Shown here in pieces: positions 43,122 through 52,713 of a DNA stretch of 64,000 bases. Below the pieces are notes generated by a model. The model made no database searches, was not told the origin of the DNA, and was given only the letters and a program-made list of their open reading frames with translations. The DNA is from Maribellus comscasis (GTDB lineage: Bacteria; Bacteroidota; Bacteroidia; Bacteroidales; Prolixibacteraceae). Every line of letters begins with the position of its first letter. Positions within the stretch are counted from its first letter, which is position 1. The stretch lies in assembly GCF_009762775.1 (NCBI RefSeq), contig NZ_CP046401.1, positions 3,596,001 through 3,660,000 on the forward strand, given 5' to 3'. Position numbers and translations under genes: made by a program.

Positions 43122-45839
43122 ATGAAATCAAGAAATACGGTTGTAATATTATTGTGTTGGATGTTAAGCTGGAGTTTTTCACCGTCTGCCGCTTTGATTA
43201 AGGCACCGCAGAGTCCGGCATCAGATTCACTCAATCTGGAAATGGGATCGGTAAAATTCTCTACATCGGAATTTAAAATTGAGTTGTTAAAATCATCGCA
43301 AACTGTTTTGGGGTTGCATCCGGCATCCGAGCCTGATTTCGATTTTACACCCGGAGGCTTCCTTCCACAACGTAAAAAAGCTGGTTTTTATCATTTGGGT
43401 GATATTAATTTCAGGCTAAAAGCTGCCGGCGATAAAGAATGGAGCAGTTACTCATCGGCTGCTTCAAGAAAAGATGTAAAGGAAATTGAATCAAGTGATG
43501 AGTATGTTTTGGCAGGCTCTGAGCTTTCTCCGCTTTTCCCTGAAAATACGCCTGTAAAAATAAATCGTTACTGGGAAAATCACGACGGGAATATTGTTCT
43601 CCGTTTTGAATTCAAAAATATTTCAAAAAAAACATTGGAAATCGGGGCGTTGGGAATACCAATGATTTTTAATAATAACCTCAGCGGGAAGTCGCTCGAC
43701 GAAGCGCATGCCGAAAATGTATTCTTTGATCCTTACATCGGGAAAGATGCCGGATATTTACAGGTTATCAGGTTAAAAGGAAGTGGTCCGGTTTTGCTGG
43801 TGGTTCCTTACGGAGATTCACCCTTTGAGGCCTACAATCCCTTACTCGATGATCCAACCCGGCGCGGAATTACTTTTGAAGGATTTCACGAATGGATGAT
43901 TCATTCAAAGGCATATGCTGAAACTGAATGGAAAGATGCAACACCATGGAACGAACCCACCTCTTTGATTTTAAAGCCAGGTAAAAGCCATTCTTACGGG
44001 GTGAAATTTTTGTTGGCCGATTCGGTGCAGAAAATAGAGAAAACATTAACTGCAAATAAACGACCTGTTGCCGTCGGTATTCCCGGCTATGTTTTGCCGC
44101 AGGATGTTAACGCAGATTTGTTTTTGAAGTATGATAAAAAAGTCAAGAAGATTCAGATTGAGCCGGACGGCGCCCTGGAAATTACTAAAAAAGAAAACAC
44201 GCCAAATGGATGGCAAAAGTATACAATAAATGGTTTGATGTGGGGCAGAGCAAGATTAACCGTTATCTATGCTGACGGACTGCAACAAACAATAAATTAT
44301 AAGGTTATTAAACCGGAAAAACAGGTGGTTGCCGATAACGGTCATTTTCTCACAACAGAACAGTGGTTTGACAAGCAAAATGATCCTTTTGACCGTTCCC
44401 CTTCCGTGATTACATATGATTATGAAACAAAACAAAGGGTTACACAAGACAGCCGGGCATGGATTTGTGGCCTTGGCGATGAGGGTGGTTCCGGAGCCTG
44501 GCTGAATGCCATTATGAAACAGTTTGTGGAACCCGATAAGGAGGAGGTTGCCAAACTGGAAAATTTTATTCAGCAAACCCTGTGGGGCGGAATTCAGTAC
44601 AATGAAGGCAAGCTAAAATACGGAGTAAGGAAAAGTATGTTTTATTATGAGCCCGACTCTATGCCGGCGGGTACGTACAATGACGATGTTAATTTTGGAA
44701 CCTGGGCAGCCTGGGACAAAGAGCATGCCATGTCGGTAGGACGTTCATACAATTATCCGCATGTTGCTGCTGCGCATTGGGTAATGTACAGGTTATCCCG
44801 GAATTATGAAGGTCTGGTGACACAGAAAAACTGGGATTGGTATTTGTTAAATGCATATCAAACGTCAATGGCCATGGTAGAACTGGCACCTTATTATGCT
44901 CAGTTTGGACAAATGGAAGGCTCTATATTTATTCATATTCTGGAAGATTTAAAAACTGAAGGATTATGGGAATATGCGCGCAAACTGGAAGGGAAAATGA
45001 AAGAACGTGCAGATCATTGGGCAACGCTTAATTATCCTTTTGGAAGTGAAATGCCTTGGGATTCCACCGGGCAGGAAGAAGTTTACATGTGGTCGGATTA
45101 TTTTGGTCTTGATGATAAGGCAGAAACAACACTAAAAGCCATCTTGGCTTACATGCCAACTATTCCGCACTGGGCATACAACGGGAATGCACGCCGGTAC
45201 TGGGATTTTCTTTACGGAGGAAAACTTTCGCGTGTGGAACGACAGATTCACCATTACGGGTCAGGGCTAAATGCCATTCCGGTTTTGAAGGAATACCGGG
45301 AGAATCCCGATAATTTGTATCTACTCCGCGTTGGCTACGGAGGAGTTTTAGGAACACTTTCGAATATAACAGAGGATGGATTTGCTCCTTGTGCTTTTCA
45401 TTCGTTTCCTTCAACTTTAAAAAATGATGGTATTTCGGGGGATTACGGGCCAGGTTTTTACGGTTATGCAGTAAATTCTTCAACTTTTATTACGCATGAC
45501 GAGGAGTTCGGTTGGCTTGCTTTTGGCGGGAACTTGAATGAAGATGATGGTGTTGTTAATGTGGAACTGACTACAGCGGCAAAATCGCGTGTTTTTATTT
45601 CGCCGCTAAAATTATGGCTAACGCTCGAAGCCGGAGAATTTAAGTCGGTTTCCTATAATCAAAATAACGGCGAGGTGAGTTTCGAGTTAAAAGAAGCAAA
45701 TGACTTTACACCCAAAGCCTATTTAAAAATAGAAAGTTTTGGAGATAGTGAGCCTAAACCAGAATCTTATTCAAAAAACGCACGGAATCTTTATGAAATT
45801 CAGTTAGAGGATTCGCCATTAAAAGTAAATCTTAACTAG
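43122..45839 (+). CDS. Large exported DUF5695-like protein, candidate glycoside hydrolase
   Basis: Exported protein of 905 aa with a signal peptide (about residues 1-24). The N-terminal third is a beta-sandwich, as in enzymes with (alpha/alpha)6 barrels (SSQTVLGLHPASEPDFDFTPGGF, GNIVLRFEFKNISKKTLEIGALGIPM). The middle to C-terminal part is alpha-helical with many aromatic and acidic pairs (WICGLGDEGGSGAWLNA, FGTWAAWDKEHAMSVGRSYNYPH, GSEMPWDSTGQEEVYMWSDYFG, HSFPSTLKNDGISGDYGPGF), followed by a terminal beta-domain. This matches my memory of DUF5695, whose activity I cannot state. Its place between GH43 and peptidase genes in a PUL suggests a glycosidase or lyase, with the acidic DSTGQEE stretch as a catalytic candidate. 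Confidence 0.78.
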   Translation: MKSRNTVVILLCWMLSWSFSPSAALIKAPQSPASDSLNLEMGSVKFSTSEFKIELLKSSQTVLGLHPASEPDFDFTPGGFLPQRKKAGFYHLGDINFRLKAAGDKEWSSYSSAASRKDVKEIESSDEYVLAGSELSPLFPENTPVKINRYWENHDGNIVLRFEFKNISKKTLEIGALGIPMIFNNNLSGKSLDEAHAENVFFDPYIGKDAGYLQVIRLKGSGPVLLVVPYGDSPFEAYNPLLDDPTRRGITFEGFHEWMIHSKAYAETEWKDATPWNEPTSLILKPGKSHSYGVKFLLADSVQKIEKTLTANKRPVAVGIPGYVLPQDVNADLFLKYDKKVKKIQIEPDGALEITKKENTPNGWQKYTINGLMWGRARLTVIYADGLQQTINYKVIKPEKQVVADNGHFLTTEQWFDKQNDPFDRSPSVITYDYETKQRVTQDSRAWICGLGDEGGSGAWLNAIMKQFVEPDKEEVAKLENFIQQTLWGGIQYNEGKLKYGVRKSMFYYEPDSMPAGTYNDDVNFGTWAAWDKEHAMSVGRSYNYPHVAAAHWVMYRLSRNYEGLVTQKNWDWYLLNAYQTSMAMVELAPYYAQFGQMEGSIFIHILEDLKTEGLWEYARKLEGKMKERADHWATLNYPFGSEMPWDSTGQEEVYMWSDYFGLDDKAETTLKAILAYMPTIPHWAYNGNARRYWDFLYGGKLSRVERQIHHYGSGLNAIPVLKEYRENPDNLYLLRVGYGGVLGTLSNITEDGFAPCAFHSFPSTLKNDGISGDYGPGFYGYAVNSSTFITHDEEFGWLAFGGNLNEDDGVVNVELTTAAKSRVFISPLKLWLTLEAGEFKSVSYNQNNGEVSFELKEANDFTPKAYLKIESFGDSEPKPESYSKNARNLYEIQLEDSPLKVNLN

Positions 45840-45844
45840 AAAAA

Positions 45845-48088
45845 ATGAATAGTTTCATGTCACGTATTATTTTAAGTTTTGTACTTTTTTTTGTCTTGGA
45901 AACACAGGCCCAGGTAACAAGGGAAGACTATGCACGCGCTGATTCGGTGATGAAACTGTCGGACCTTGTTTATAACCAGGTTTCAAATGTGAACTGGATT
46001 GATTCTACTCCAATTTTGTGGTACGTAACCAAAACCAGAAACGGTGTGGAATATACTTTTGCAGATGCTCAAAAGAAAACCAAAAAATCGGCATTTGATA
46101 CTGAACGGCTGGCTGAAGCAATTAACAAACTTCTTGATAAAAAAGAAACAAAACAGTCTCTTCGTCTGGGCGATTTAAAACCGGGAACCCGAAAAAACAG
46201 CTTGCAATTTTCGTATGATAATGCTTTCTGGACATTTAACACAAGAGATTATACGCTTCAAAAAGATTCAGTTATAAAACCACAGAAACGTCGGGGATAC
46301 TGGGGAGGTTCTTTTGATGAACTGGGGAACGATCCTGTACCTTCTCCGGATAGCGTTTGGACAGCTTTTATCAAAAACTACAATGTTTATGTAAAAGACA
46401 AAGATGGGAAAACACACCGGTTAAGTTACGATGGTTCGCCGGGCGAGTACTATTCATCCTACTTTTTCTGGTCTCCTGATTCTAAAAAACTGGCTGTTAA
46501 TAAGGTTCGGAAAAATGAGCCGCGCGAGATATTTTTTGTAGAATCGGCACCCGATTCACAACTTCAACCTGAGTTGCACAAACGAAATTATCTGAAACCC
46601 GGCGATGCTCTCCCCATTAAACATCCATCGTTGTTCGATGTGGAAAACTTAAAACAAATTCCGCTAGATAGCAAAGCTTTTGAATTTCAGTATAGTCTTT
46701 CCAATCCGAAATGGAATAAAGTAGGATCCGCGTTTACTTTTGAATACAACCAACGGGGGCATCAGGTTTATCAGGTTGTAAATGTAGATGCAGAAACAGG
46801 AAGAACACAAGTTATCATTGAGGAAACAAGCAAAACGTTTATCGATTACAGTGGCAAGCGCTATCGCTACGATTTGGAGGACAGCAATGAAATAATTTGG
46901 GCCTCGGAACGAGATGGCTGGAATCATTTGTATCTGTTTGATTCGAATACAGGCAAACTAAAAAAACAGATAACCAAAGGAGAATGGGTGGTTCGTGATG
47001 TATTGCATGTGGATAAAAAGAACGAGACAATTTATTTTTATGGTTCTGGCAAAAACGACGATGAAGATCCCTATTTTAAACATTGTTACAAGATTCATTT
47101 TGATGGCAGCGGACTACTGGATTTGACTCCTGAGAAAATGGAGCATGATGTCACTTTTTCAAAAAACTTCGATTATTTTACGGATACCTATTCAACAGTT
47201 GAAATTCCTCCTGTAACCGTTTTGCGCAATGCTGAGGATGGCCAAGTAGTTTTAGAGCTGGAAAAAGCAGATATTGATGACCTAAAAGAAAAGGGATGGA
47301 TTGCACCGGAGCCTTTTGTCGCAAAAGGGCGCGATGGCAAAACAGATATATGGGGAAATATTTATCGTCCAACAAATTTTGACAAAAATAAGTCTTACCC
47401 GGTTATCGAATACATTTACGCAGGACCGCAAGGTTCGTTTGTACAGAAAAGTTTCCGACCTGTTAGTTATACATTTTCGGGACTGGCCGAACTGGGATTT
47501 ATCATTGTTCAAATGGATGGAATGGGAACCTCTAACCGTTCCAAAGCTTTTCACGATGTTTGCTGGAAGAACCTGAAAGACGCAGGTTTTCCCGATCGTA
47601 TTCTTTGGATGAAAGCTGCGGCAAAGAAATACAAATACATGGATATTGCTCGTGTTGGTATTTTTGGCGGATCAGCCGGCGGACAAAATGCATTGGCGGG
47701 TTTACTTTTTTATCCTGAATTCTATAAAGCAGGTGCTGCTTCCTGTGGATGCCATGACAACCGAATGGACAAAATGTGGTGGAATGAGCAATGGATGGGC
47801 TATCCTGTTGGTCCTCAGTATGAAGAATGTTCCAATGTGGTAAATGCAAAAAACCTGCAAGGCCGTCTTCTGTTGATTGTCGGAGAGGTGGATGATAATG
47901 TCGACCCGGCTTCTACCATGCAGGTGGCCGATGCACTGATTAAAGCAAAAAAGGATTTCGAACTCGTTGTCCTTCCTGGTGTAAATCACACTTTGGGCGG
48001 TGAATATGGCGAGCAAAAACGCCGCGATTTTTTTATACAAAATCTGTTAAACAAAAAAACTCCTGACTGGAATACGGTACCGAAATAA
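45845..48088 (+). CDS. Prolyl oligopeptidase-family S9 peptidase (DPP4-like), exported
   Basis: Serine peptidase of 747 aa with a signal peptide (residues 1 to about 21). The N-terminal DPP4-type beta-propeller covers about residues 90-480 (SPDSVWTAFIKNYNVYV, YFFWSPDSKKLAVNK, IIWASERDGWNHLYLFD). The C-terminal alpha/beta-hydrolase has Ser610 in GIFGGSAGGQNA, Asp683 or Asp684 in GEVDDNVDP and His715 in VNHTLGG, a complete triad. DPP4-like enzymes remove X-Pro dipeptides from N-termini. In a PUL with GH127 it could trim proline- or hydroxyproline-rich peptides from a glycoprotein substrate. It starts 5 bp after the DUF5695-like gene and is clearly in the operon. Confidence 0.93.
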   Translation: MNSFMSRIILSFVLFFVLETQAQVTREDYARADSVMKLSDLVYNQVSNVNWIDSTPILWYVTKTRNGVEYTFADAQKKTKKSAFDTERLAEAINKLLDKKETKQSLRLGDLKPGTRKNSLQFSYDNAFWTFNTRDYTLQKDSVIKPQKRRGYWGGSFDELGNDPVPSPDSVWTAFIKNYNVYVKDKDGKTHRLSYDGSPGEYYSSYFFWSPDSKKLAVNKVRKNEPREIFFVESAPDSQLQPELHKRNYLKPGDALPIKHPSLFDVENLKQIPLDSKAFEFQYSLSNPKWNKVGSAFTFEYNQRGHQVYQVVNVDAETGRTQVIIEETSKTFIDYSGKRYRYDLEDSNEIIWASERDGWNHLYLFDSNTGKLKKQITKGEWVVRDVLHVDKKNETIYFYGSGKNDDEDPYFKHCYKIHFDGSGLLDLTPEKMEHDVTFSKNFDYFTDTYSTVEIPPVTVLRNAEDGQVVLELEKADIDDLKEKGWIAPEPFVAKGRDGKTDIWGNIYRPTNFDKNKSYPVIEYIYAGPQGSFVQKSFRPVSYTFSGLAELGFIIVQMDGMGTSNRSKAFHDVCWKNLKDAGFPDRILWMKAAAKKYKYMDIARVGIFGGSAGGQNALAGLLFYPEFYKAGAASCGCHDNRMDKMWWNEQWMGYPVGPQYEECSNVVNAKNLQGRLLLIVGEVDDNVDPASTMQVADALIKAKKDFELVVLPGVNHTLGGEYGEQKRRDFFIQNLLNKKTPDWNTVPK

Positions 48089-48106
48089 AATACATTCAAT
48101 AAAAAA

Positions 48107-48961
48107 ATGAAAAAACCTGTCTTTAAAAAAATAGTAACTTTTCTTTTGGTAATTTTTGCGGGAAGCTTTTTCGCGTTGGAAATGCTGGCCGGTACTCCAA
48201 TTGAAAGAAATAAAAATAGCGATGGAGAATATCTAATTTCTGCACCTCCTGAAGAATTGAATCTAGATCCTTTTTATAAAAAATATGCTAAGGTGAACGG
48301 GATTCATATAATGAGTTCTAACCGGGTACCTGATTCAGCATTTGTAGTGGCTTGCGCGATAGTTGATTTTATGACCGGCGGACTTCCTGAACCGGTGTTA
48401 AATCAAATGGTTAAGCTGAAAACAAGAGTGGGTATTATGGCACGTTATGAAGGAACCACTGATATTCCCGAACACGCTTATTTGGTTAACGATACCATGT
48501 TAAACTGGGATGTACGTGCGAGAGGCTTAGGTGGAACAGTACATTTGCCCTTAACTACGTGTGCAGAAGAAAATTTGCTTTGCTATCAGATTGATAAATA
48601 CTACGCTGAGGATATTTTAATTCACGAGTTTTCCCACACCATTCATGGCGTTGGAATCATGCCCATCGATTCCGCTTTTAACGGTTTGTTGCAGGAAAAA
48701 CTCGATGCAGCTATAGCACAGGGGAAATACAAAAATACATACGCCGCAACCAATATTTGGGAATATTGGGCTGAAGGAGTACAAAACTGGTTTAATGTAA
48801 ATGCCGAAGTGAAACAGCCTGACGGAAAACATAATTGGGTAAATACACGGGAAGACATGAAAAAATACGATCCGGATTTGTATGAGATTGTAAGTCGCTA
48901 TTTTCCCGATTCTGAAACAAGTCCTTCTTGTCACGGTGCAGCGAATTTATATATCGAATAG
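48107..48961 (+). CDS. Exported zincin-type metalloprotein (HExxH)
   Basis: Protein of 284 aa with an N-terminal hydrophobic signal (FKKIVTFLLVIFAGSFFALEMLAG). It carries HEFSH (His173, Glu174, His177) in DILIHEFSHTIHGVG. Glu219 or Glu223 in EYWAEGVQNWF, 42-46 residues later, is the probable third zinc ligand, so it fits a gluzincin-like peptidase, similar in layout to lethal-factor-type catalytic domains. It is last in the PUL operon, 18 bp after the S9 peptidase, which suggests joint action on a peptide-bearing substrate. No characterised homologue is recognised and it could be a binding protein rather than a protease. Confidence 0.82.
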   Translation: MKKPVFKKIVTFLLVIFAGSFFALEMLAGTPIERNKNSDGEYLISAPPEELNLDPFYKKYAKVNGIHIMSSNRVPDSAFVVACAIVDFMTGGLPEPVLNQMVKLKTRVGIMARYEGTTDIPEHAYLVNDTMLNWDVRARGLGGTVHLPLTTCAEENLLCYQIDKYYAEDILIHEFSHTIHGVGIMPIDSAFNGLLQEKLDAAIAQGKYKNTYAATNIWEYWAEGVQNWFNVNAEVKQPDGKHNWVNTREDMKKYDPDLYEIVSRYFPDSETSPSCHGAANLYIE

Positions 48962-49050
48962 GTCGGGTTTTTTGCTCAGGTGAAATAACGAAGAGCGATG
49001 GAATATTGATTTAAGTTCGGATTTATTTATAAGTTGATTTCTAATTGAAG

Positions 49051-49081
49051 ACGGGGTGATTTTTCATCCCGTTTTGTTTTT
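49051..49081 (+). terminator. Terminator of the second PUL operon
   Basis: ACGGGGTGA pairs with TCATCCCGT (9 bp, one G-U) around TTTT and is followed by TTTTGTTTTT. Confidence 0.75.
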
Positions 49082-49085
49082 AAGC

Positions 49086-49115
49086 AAAAAAGGAGTCAAT
49101 TTTGACTCCTTTTTT
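49086..49115. terminator. Bidirectional terminator between the PUL and clpX
   Basis: A perfect palindromic stem: AAAAAAGGAGTCAA and TTGACTCCTTTTTT (14 bp, 2-nt loop). It provides a T-run in both directions, so it ends clpX transcription on the minus strand and any PUL read-through on the plus strand. Confidence 0.85.
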
Positions 49116-49136
49116 ATATTATCATTTGAAATATTT

Positions 49137-50366
49137 CTATCCGGCTTTTAAGCGTTGACTTGAGCGGAGTAATTTTTCCTCGGCATATTCTTTCGAGATT
49201 GTAAGCACATCTATCTTTTCCGAGGGAGAGTCAAACATCGCATCATTCATAATACTTTCGCAAATCGAACGCAATCCTCTGGCTCCCAGTTTGAATTCAA
49301 CTGCTTTTTCAACTATAAAATGTAAAGCATCTTCCTCAAATTCGAGTTTAATATCATCAATCTGGAATAATTTTTTGTATTGTTTTATAACCGAGTTTCT
49401 GGGCTCTGTTAAAATTCTTCGTAAAGCTTCCGCATCAAGTGGATCCAGATGAACCAAAACCGGTAAACGTCCAATAATTTCAGGTATTAATCCAAATGAT
49501 TTTAAATCCTGAGGTGAAATATACTGTAAAAGATTTTCACGTTCAATTCTGTCTGTTTCCTTGGCAGCACTATAGCCTATTACTTTTGTATTTAAACGGT
49601 TTGCGATTTTTCGTTCAATACCATCAAACGCTCCGCCGCATATAAACAATATATTTTTGGTGTCAACCGGTATTAATTTTTGTTCCGGGTGTTTACGTCC
49701 GCCCTGGGGAGGAACATTAACAATTGACCCTTCCAGTAGTTTTAACAGCCCTTGCTGAACGCCTTCTCCTGAAACATCACGGGTTATCGACGGGTTATCA
49801 CTTTTACGCGCTATTTTATCAATTTCGTCAACAAATACAATTCCACGTTCAGCTGCCTCAACATTATAATCAGCGGCCTGTAAAAGCCGTGTCAGTAAAC
49901 TTTCAATGTCTTCGCCAACATATCCCGCTTCTGTCAGTACGGTTGCATCCACAATTGTGAATGGCACGTGCAACATTTTTGCAATGGTTCTCGCCAGTAA
50001 TGTTTTTCCTGTGCCTGTTTCTCCAACAAGGATAATATTGGATTTTTCTATTTCCGTTTCATCATCATCAAAAGGTTGGGTAAGCCTTTTGTAATGGTTA
50101 TAAACCGAAACCGAAAGAATTTTTTTTGCCTGGTCTTGTCCTATTACATACTGGTCGAGAAATTCTTTAATCTCTTTGGGTTTCAGTAATTTTGCCCCGT
50201 CGAGGTCAAAAGAACTGTCTTTTTTTATTTCTTCCTGAATAATGGAGTGCGCTTGTTCGGCACAACGGTCACAAATATGTCCGTCGATACCCGCAATCAG
50301 AAGATTAACCTCTCTTTTCTCGCGGCCGCAAAAGGAACACTTATCCATTTTATCTTTACCTGCCAT
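49137..50366 (-). CDS. clpX: ATP-dependent Clp protease ATP-binding subunit ClpX
   Basis: AAA+ unfoldase of 409 aa that recognises and threads substrates into ClpP. The N-terminal zinc-binding domain has Cys10, Cys13, Cys32 and Cys35 (CSFCGRE...HICDRC). The AAA module has Walker A GETGTGKT, Walker [11 protein letters not shown], pore-loop GYVGED and sensor motifs near GARGLR. Its start lies 2 bp after the clpP stop, so the two are co-transcribed. Length is normal for ClpX. Confidence 0.98.
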   Translation of the reverse strand: MAGKDKMDKCSFCGREKREVNLLIAGIDGHICDRCAEQAHSIIQEEIKKDSSFDLDGAKLLKPKEIKEFLDQYVIGQDQAKKILSVSVYNHYKRLTQPFDDDETEIEKSNIILVGETGTGKTLLARTIAKMLHVPFTIVDATVLTEAGYVGEDIESLLTRLLQAADYNVEAAERGIVFVDEIDKIARKSDNPSITRDVSGEGVQQGLLKLLEGSIVNVPPQGGRKHPEQKLIPVDTKNILFICGGAFDGIERKIANRLNTKVIGYSAAKETDRIERENLLQYISPQDLKSFGLIPEIIGRLPVLVHLDPLDAEALRRILTEPRNSVIKQYKKLFQIDDIKLEFEEDALHFIVEKAVEFKLGARGLRSICESIMNDAMFDSPSEKIDVLTISKEYAEEKLLRSSQRLKAG

Positions 50367-50368
50367 CT

Positions 50369-51043
50369 TTAATTATTTCGAAGTAAAATTTCGTCGATCA
50401 TTCCGTATTTTACTGCTTCTTCCGAAGTCATCCAATAATCCCTGTCGGAATCCTTTTCAACTTGTTCATACGATTTTCCGGAATGTTCAGCAATAATCAT
50501 GTATAGTTCTTTTTTAATTTTTAATATTTCACGCGCCGTAATTTCAATGTCGGAAGCTTGTCCTTGTGCTCCTCCCATCGGCTGGTGAATCATGATTCTT
50601 GAATGTTTTAACGCAGAACGCTTGCCTTTTGTTCCGGCTGTTAATAAAACAGCACCCATCGAAGCTGCCATTCCTGTACAAATGGTTGCTACATCTGCCG
50701 TTATATATTGCATGGTATCGTATATTCCAAGGCCGGCGTGTACTGATCCTCCCGGGGTGTTAAAATAAATCTGAATGTCTTTCGACGGGTCTGTCGACTC
50801 CAGAAATAGCAATTGAGCCTGAATAATATTGGCAACAGTATCGTCAATCGGTACGCCCAAAAAGATAATCCTGTCCATCATCAATCTTGAGAATACATCC
50901 ATGGATGCAACGTTTAACTGACGTTCCTCAATAATTGTCGGAGAAATATAACTCCCGTACATTGAGGAATATCTTTCCATTGTTAAACTGCTTATCCCTT
51001 TATGTTTTGTTGCGTATTTTTTAAATTCGTTATGGTCTTTCAT
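50369..51043 (-). CDS. clpP: ATP-dependent Clp protease proteolytic subunit ClpP
   Basis: Serine peptidase subunit of 224 aa. The triad is Ser128 in GMAASMG, His153 in [10 protein letters not shown] and an Asp in EKDSDRD. The oxyanion loop [16 protein letters not shown] is intact. An N-terminal extension of about 25 residues may be a propeptide. It lies between tig and clpX in the common tig-clpP-clpX order. A TAACTTTG box on the minus strand at 51102-51109, inside the tig terminator stem, could serve as its own promoter, though a -33 partner is unclear. Confidence 0.98.
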   Translation of the reverse strand: MKDHNEFKKYATKHKGISSLTMERYSSMYGSYISPTIIEERQLNVASMDVFSRLMMDRIIFLGVPIDDTVANIIQAQLLFLESTDPSKDIQIYFNTPGGSVHAGLGIYDTMQYITADVATICTGMAASMGAVLLTAGTKGKRSALKHSRIMIHQPMGGAQGQASDIEITAREILKIKKELYMIIAEHSGKSYEQVEKDSDRDYWMTSEEAVKYGMIDEILLRNN

Positions 51044-51060
51044 GATAATAAAACTAATAT

Positions 51061-51109
51061 AAAAAAAATAACTTTGTAATACTCGTTTTAATAACGGGTT
51101 ACAAAGTTA
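51061..51109 (-). terminator. Terminator of tig
   Basis: On the minus strand TAACTTTGTAA and TTACAAAGTTA form an 11-bp perfect stem with a partly self-pairing loop, followed by a run of T residues (plus-strand A-run 51061-51068). A second small hairpin, GCTGAA/TTCAGC, lies at 51124-51138. Confidence 0.7.
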
Positions 51110-51143
51110 CAAAAAAGTTTTTTGCTGAATGTTTCAGCAAACT

Positions 51144-52505
51144 TTATTTCATCATTTCATTAAATTCTTCCTGCGAAATTTCTTTTTCCTGAATATTGAC
51201 TTTTTCTTTTACAACCTCAATAACTTTGTCTTCATAAAGTTTTTTGTAAATGCGTTCGCTTTCTTCAGGTTTCTCCATTATCATCTTTGCAAACGATTCC
51301 AGCTGTTCTGCAGGAACATCGTGGATGCCATACTGACTGTACTGTGCACGCGCCATTTGTTTGGCAAAATCCTGTGTCTCTTCAGGTGTAACTTTTAACT
51401 CGTTTTCTTTGATTATCGAATCTTTAATTAACTGCCACTGCAAATCTTTGATAAAATATTCAAATTCGTTTTCAATTTGTTCCTCAGTAACGTCTTTATT
51501 ATCCTTGTTCGCTGCAATCAACCAGCGTTTAAGAAAGGTCTCGGGAAGTTCAACTTTTATTTTTTCAAGCAGTGTGTCGCGTGTGTCAACTGTAAATTTC
51601 TGATCAGAAGAATAAACCAGATTGGCTGCTATTTCTTCTTTTATTTTATTTCTGAAATCTTCAACGGTATTAATTTCTGTTTCTTCACCGTACACTTTTT
51701 TGAATAACTCCTCGTTTATTTCCGCTTTTTCAAACTGAAGAATTTCGGTGATGGTAAACTTGAATTCGCTGTTTAGTTCGTCTGCTTCCTCGTGTTTTAT
51801 GTTTAACATGTGGCCCACTTCGTGGCGGTTGTCAAAAGCCTTTACCGGGTCGAAAACCAAAGTGTCGTCTTTTTTCCGGCCAACAAAAGCATTTTTGATT
51901 TCTTCATCTTTAATCATGTCAACTCCCAAAAGAACACCTGTGGGCTGGATTCCATCTTCAACCGGCTCTCCGTTTTCATCCAGCTGAACAAAATCACCGC
52001 GTACCGAACTGTTATCCTTTACTTCTTCAACCGGAACATTTTGTCCCAATTGCGATGCTACCATGTCAACCTGTTGGTCGATCATTTCTTCTGAAACAGC
52101 AATTTTGTAGTAGTCGTATTTACTTCTTTTGTCAAGCGTAACTTTAACTTCCGGTGCCAAAGCAATGTCAAAGACAAATTCAAAATCTTCATCTGTATCC
52201 CAGTTGATGCTTTTTTGCTGTTCTTCGTTTGGAAGTGGTTCTCCCAGAATGTTCAGTTTTTCTTCAACCAGGTATTTAGATAAACTTTGCGAAAGGACTT
52301 TGTTTACCTCTTCTACAAGAACCGCAGTTCCAAATCTTTTTTTAATAAGTCCTGCCGGAACTTTCCCCGGTCTGAATCCGGGAACAGATGCTTTCTGACG
52401 GTAATCTTTTAACGTATCGTTAACAGCTTTTTCATAATCAGCTTTTTCAATCCCAACTTTAAGTACCGCATTTACATCGTCGATATTTTCCCTGGTGATG
52501 TTCAT
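51144..52505 (-). CDS. tig: Trigger factor
   Basis: Ribosome-associated chaperone of 453 aa. The N-terminal ribosome-binding domain contains the signature GFRPGKVP (about residues 42-49). A middle domain of FKBP type (about 155-240) includes FVQLDENGEPVEDG and VGHMLNIKHEE, but key aromatic residues of active PPIases are not obvious, as in other Bacteroidota. The long helical C-terminal arm makes up the rest, ending in an acidic Glu-rich tail. The gene is followed by its own terminator and then clpP. Length and domain order are normal. Confidence 0.96.
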   Translation of the reverse strand: MNITRENIDDVNAVLKVGIEKADYEKAVNDTLKDYRQKASVPGFRPGKVPAGLIKKRFGTAVLVEEVNKVLSQSLSKYLVEEKLNILGEPLPNEEQQKSINWDTDEDFEFVFDIALAPEVKVTLDKRSKYDYYKIAVSEEMIDQQVDMVASQLGQNVPVEEVKDNSSVRGDFVQLDENGEPVEDGIQPTGVLLGVDMIKDEEIKNAFVGRKKDDTLVFDPVKAFDNRHEVGHMLNIKHEEADELNSEFKFTITEILQFEKAEINEELFKKVYGEETEINTVEDFRNKIKEEIAANLVYSSDQKFTVDTRDTLLEKIKVELPETFLKRWLIAANKDNKDVTEEQIENEFEYFIKDLQWQLIKDSIIKENELKVTPEETQDFAKQMARAQYSQYGIHDVPAEQLESFAKMIMEKPEESERIYKKLYEDKVIEVVKEKVNIQEKEISQEEFNEMMK

Positions 52506-52590
52506 AATTGATAAAAATTAAATTCAAATGCCTGTATGTAAATAACCGCCAACACTTACCTGTAAAGGAAGGTCGGCGGCTTTTTATTTG

Positions 52591-52672
52591 TGCGGACGAA
52601 GGGACTCGAACCCCCACGCCGTATGGCACTAGATCCTAAGTCTAGCGCGTCTACCAATTCCGCCACGTCCGC
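52591..52672 (-). tRNA. tRNA-Leu (anticodon TAG)
   Basis: The minus strand gives an 82-nt cloverleaf: acceptor GCGGACG/CGTCCGC with discriminator A, D-arm with AATTGGTAGAC, anticodon stem CTAGA/TCTAG around CTTAGGA with anticodon TAG, a long variable arm as in type II tRNAs, and T-arm GGGGGTTCGAGTCCC. The 3' CCA is not encoded. It lies 85 bp upstream of tig on the same strand. Confidence 0.96.
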
Positions 52673-52683
52673 AAATTGCGGCG

Positions 52684-52713
52684 CAAATGTAATTATTTTT
52701 TTTTAATAGGAAA
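52684..52713 (-). promoter_or_regulatory. Promoter of tRNA-Leu
   Basis: On the minus strand TTTC (52713-52710), an 18-bp spacer and TACATTTG (52691-52684), an exact TAnnTTTG box. It ends 11 bp before the mature tRNA 5' end, a suitable distance. Confidence 0.55.

Noticed and set aside
52544..52588. CCGCCAAC/GTCGGCGG hairpin between tRNA-Leu and tig
   Set aside because: It has a mismatch and its T-run is on the plus strand, whereas both neighbours are transcribed on the minus strand; no plus-strand transcript is apparent.
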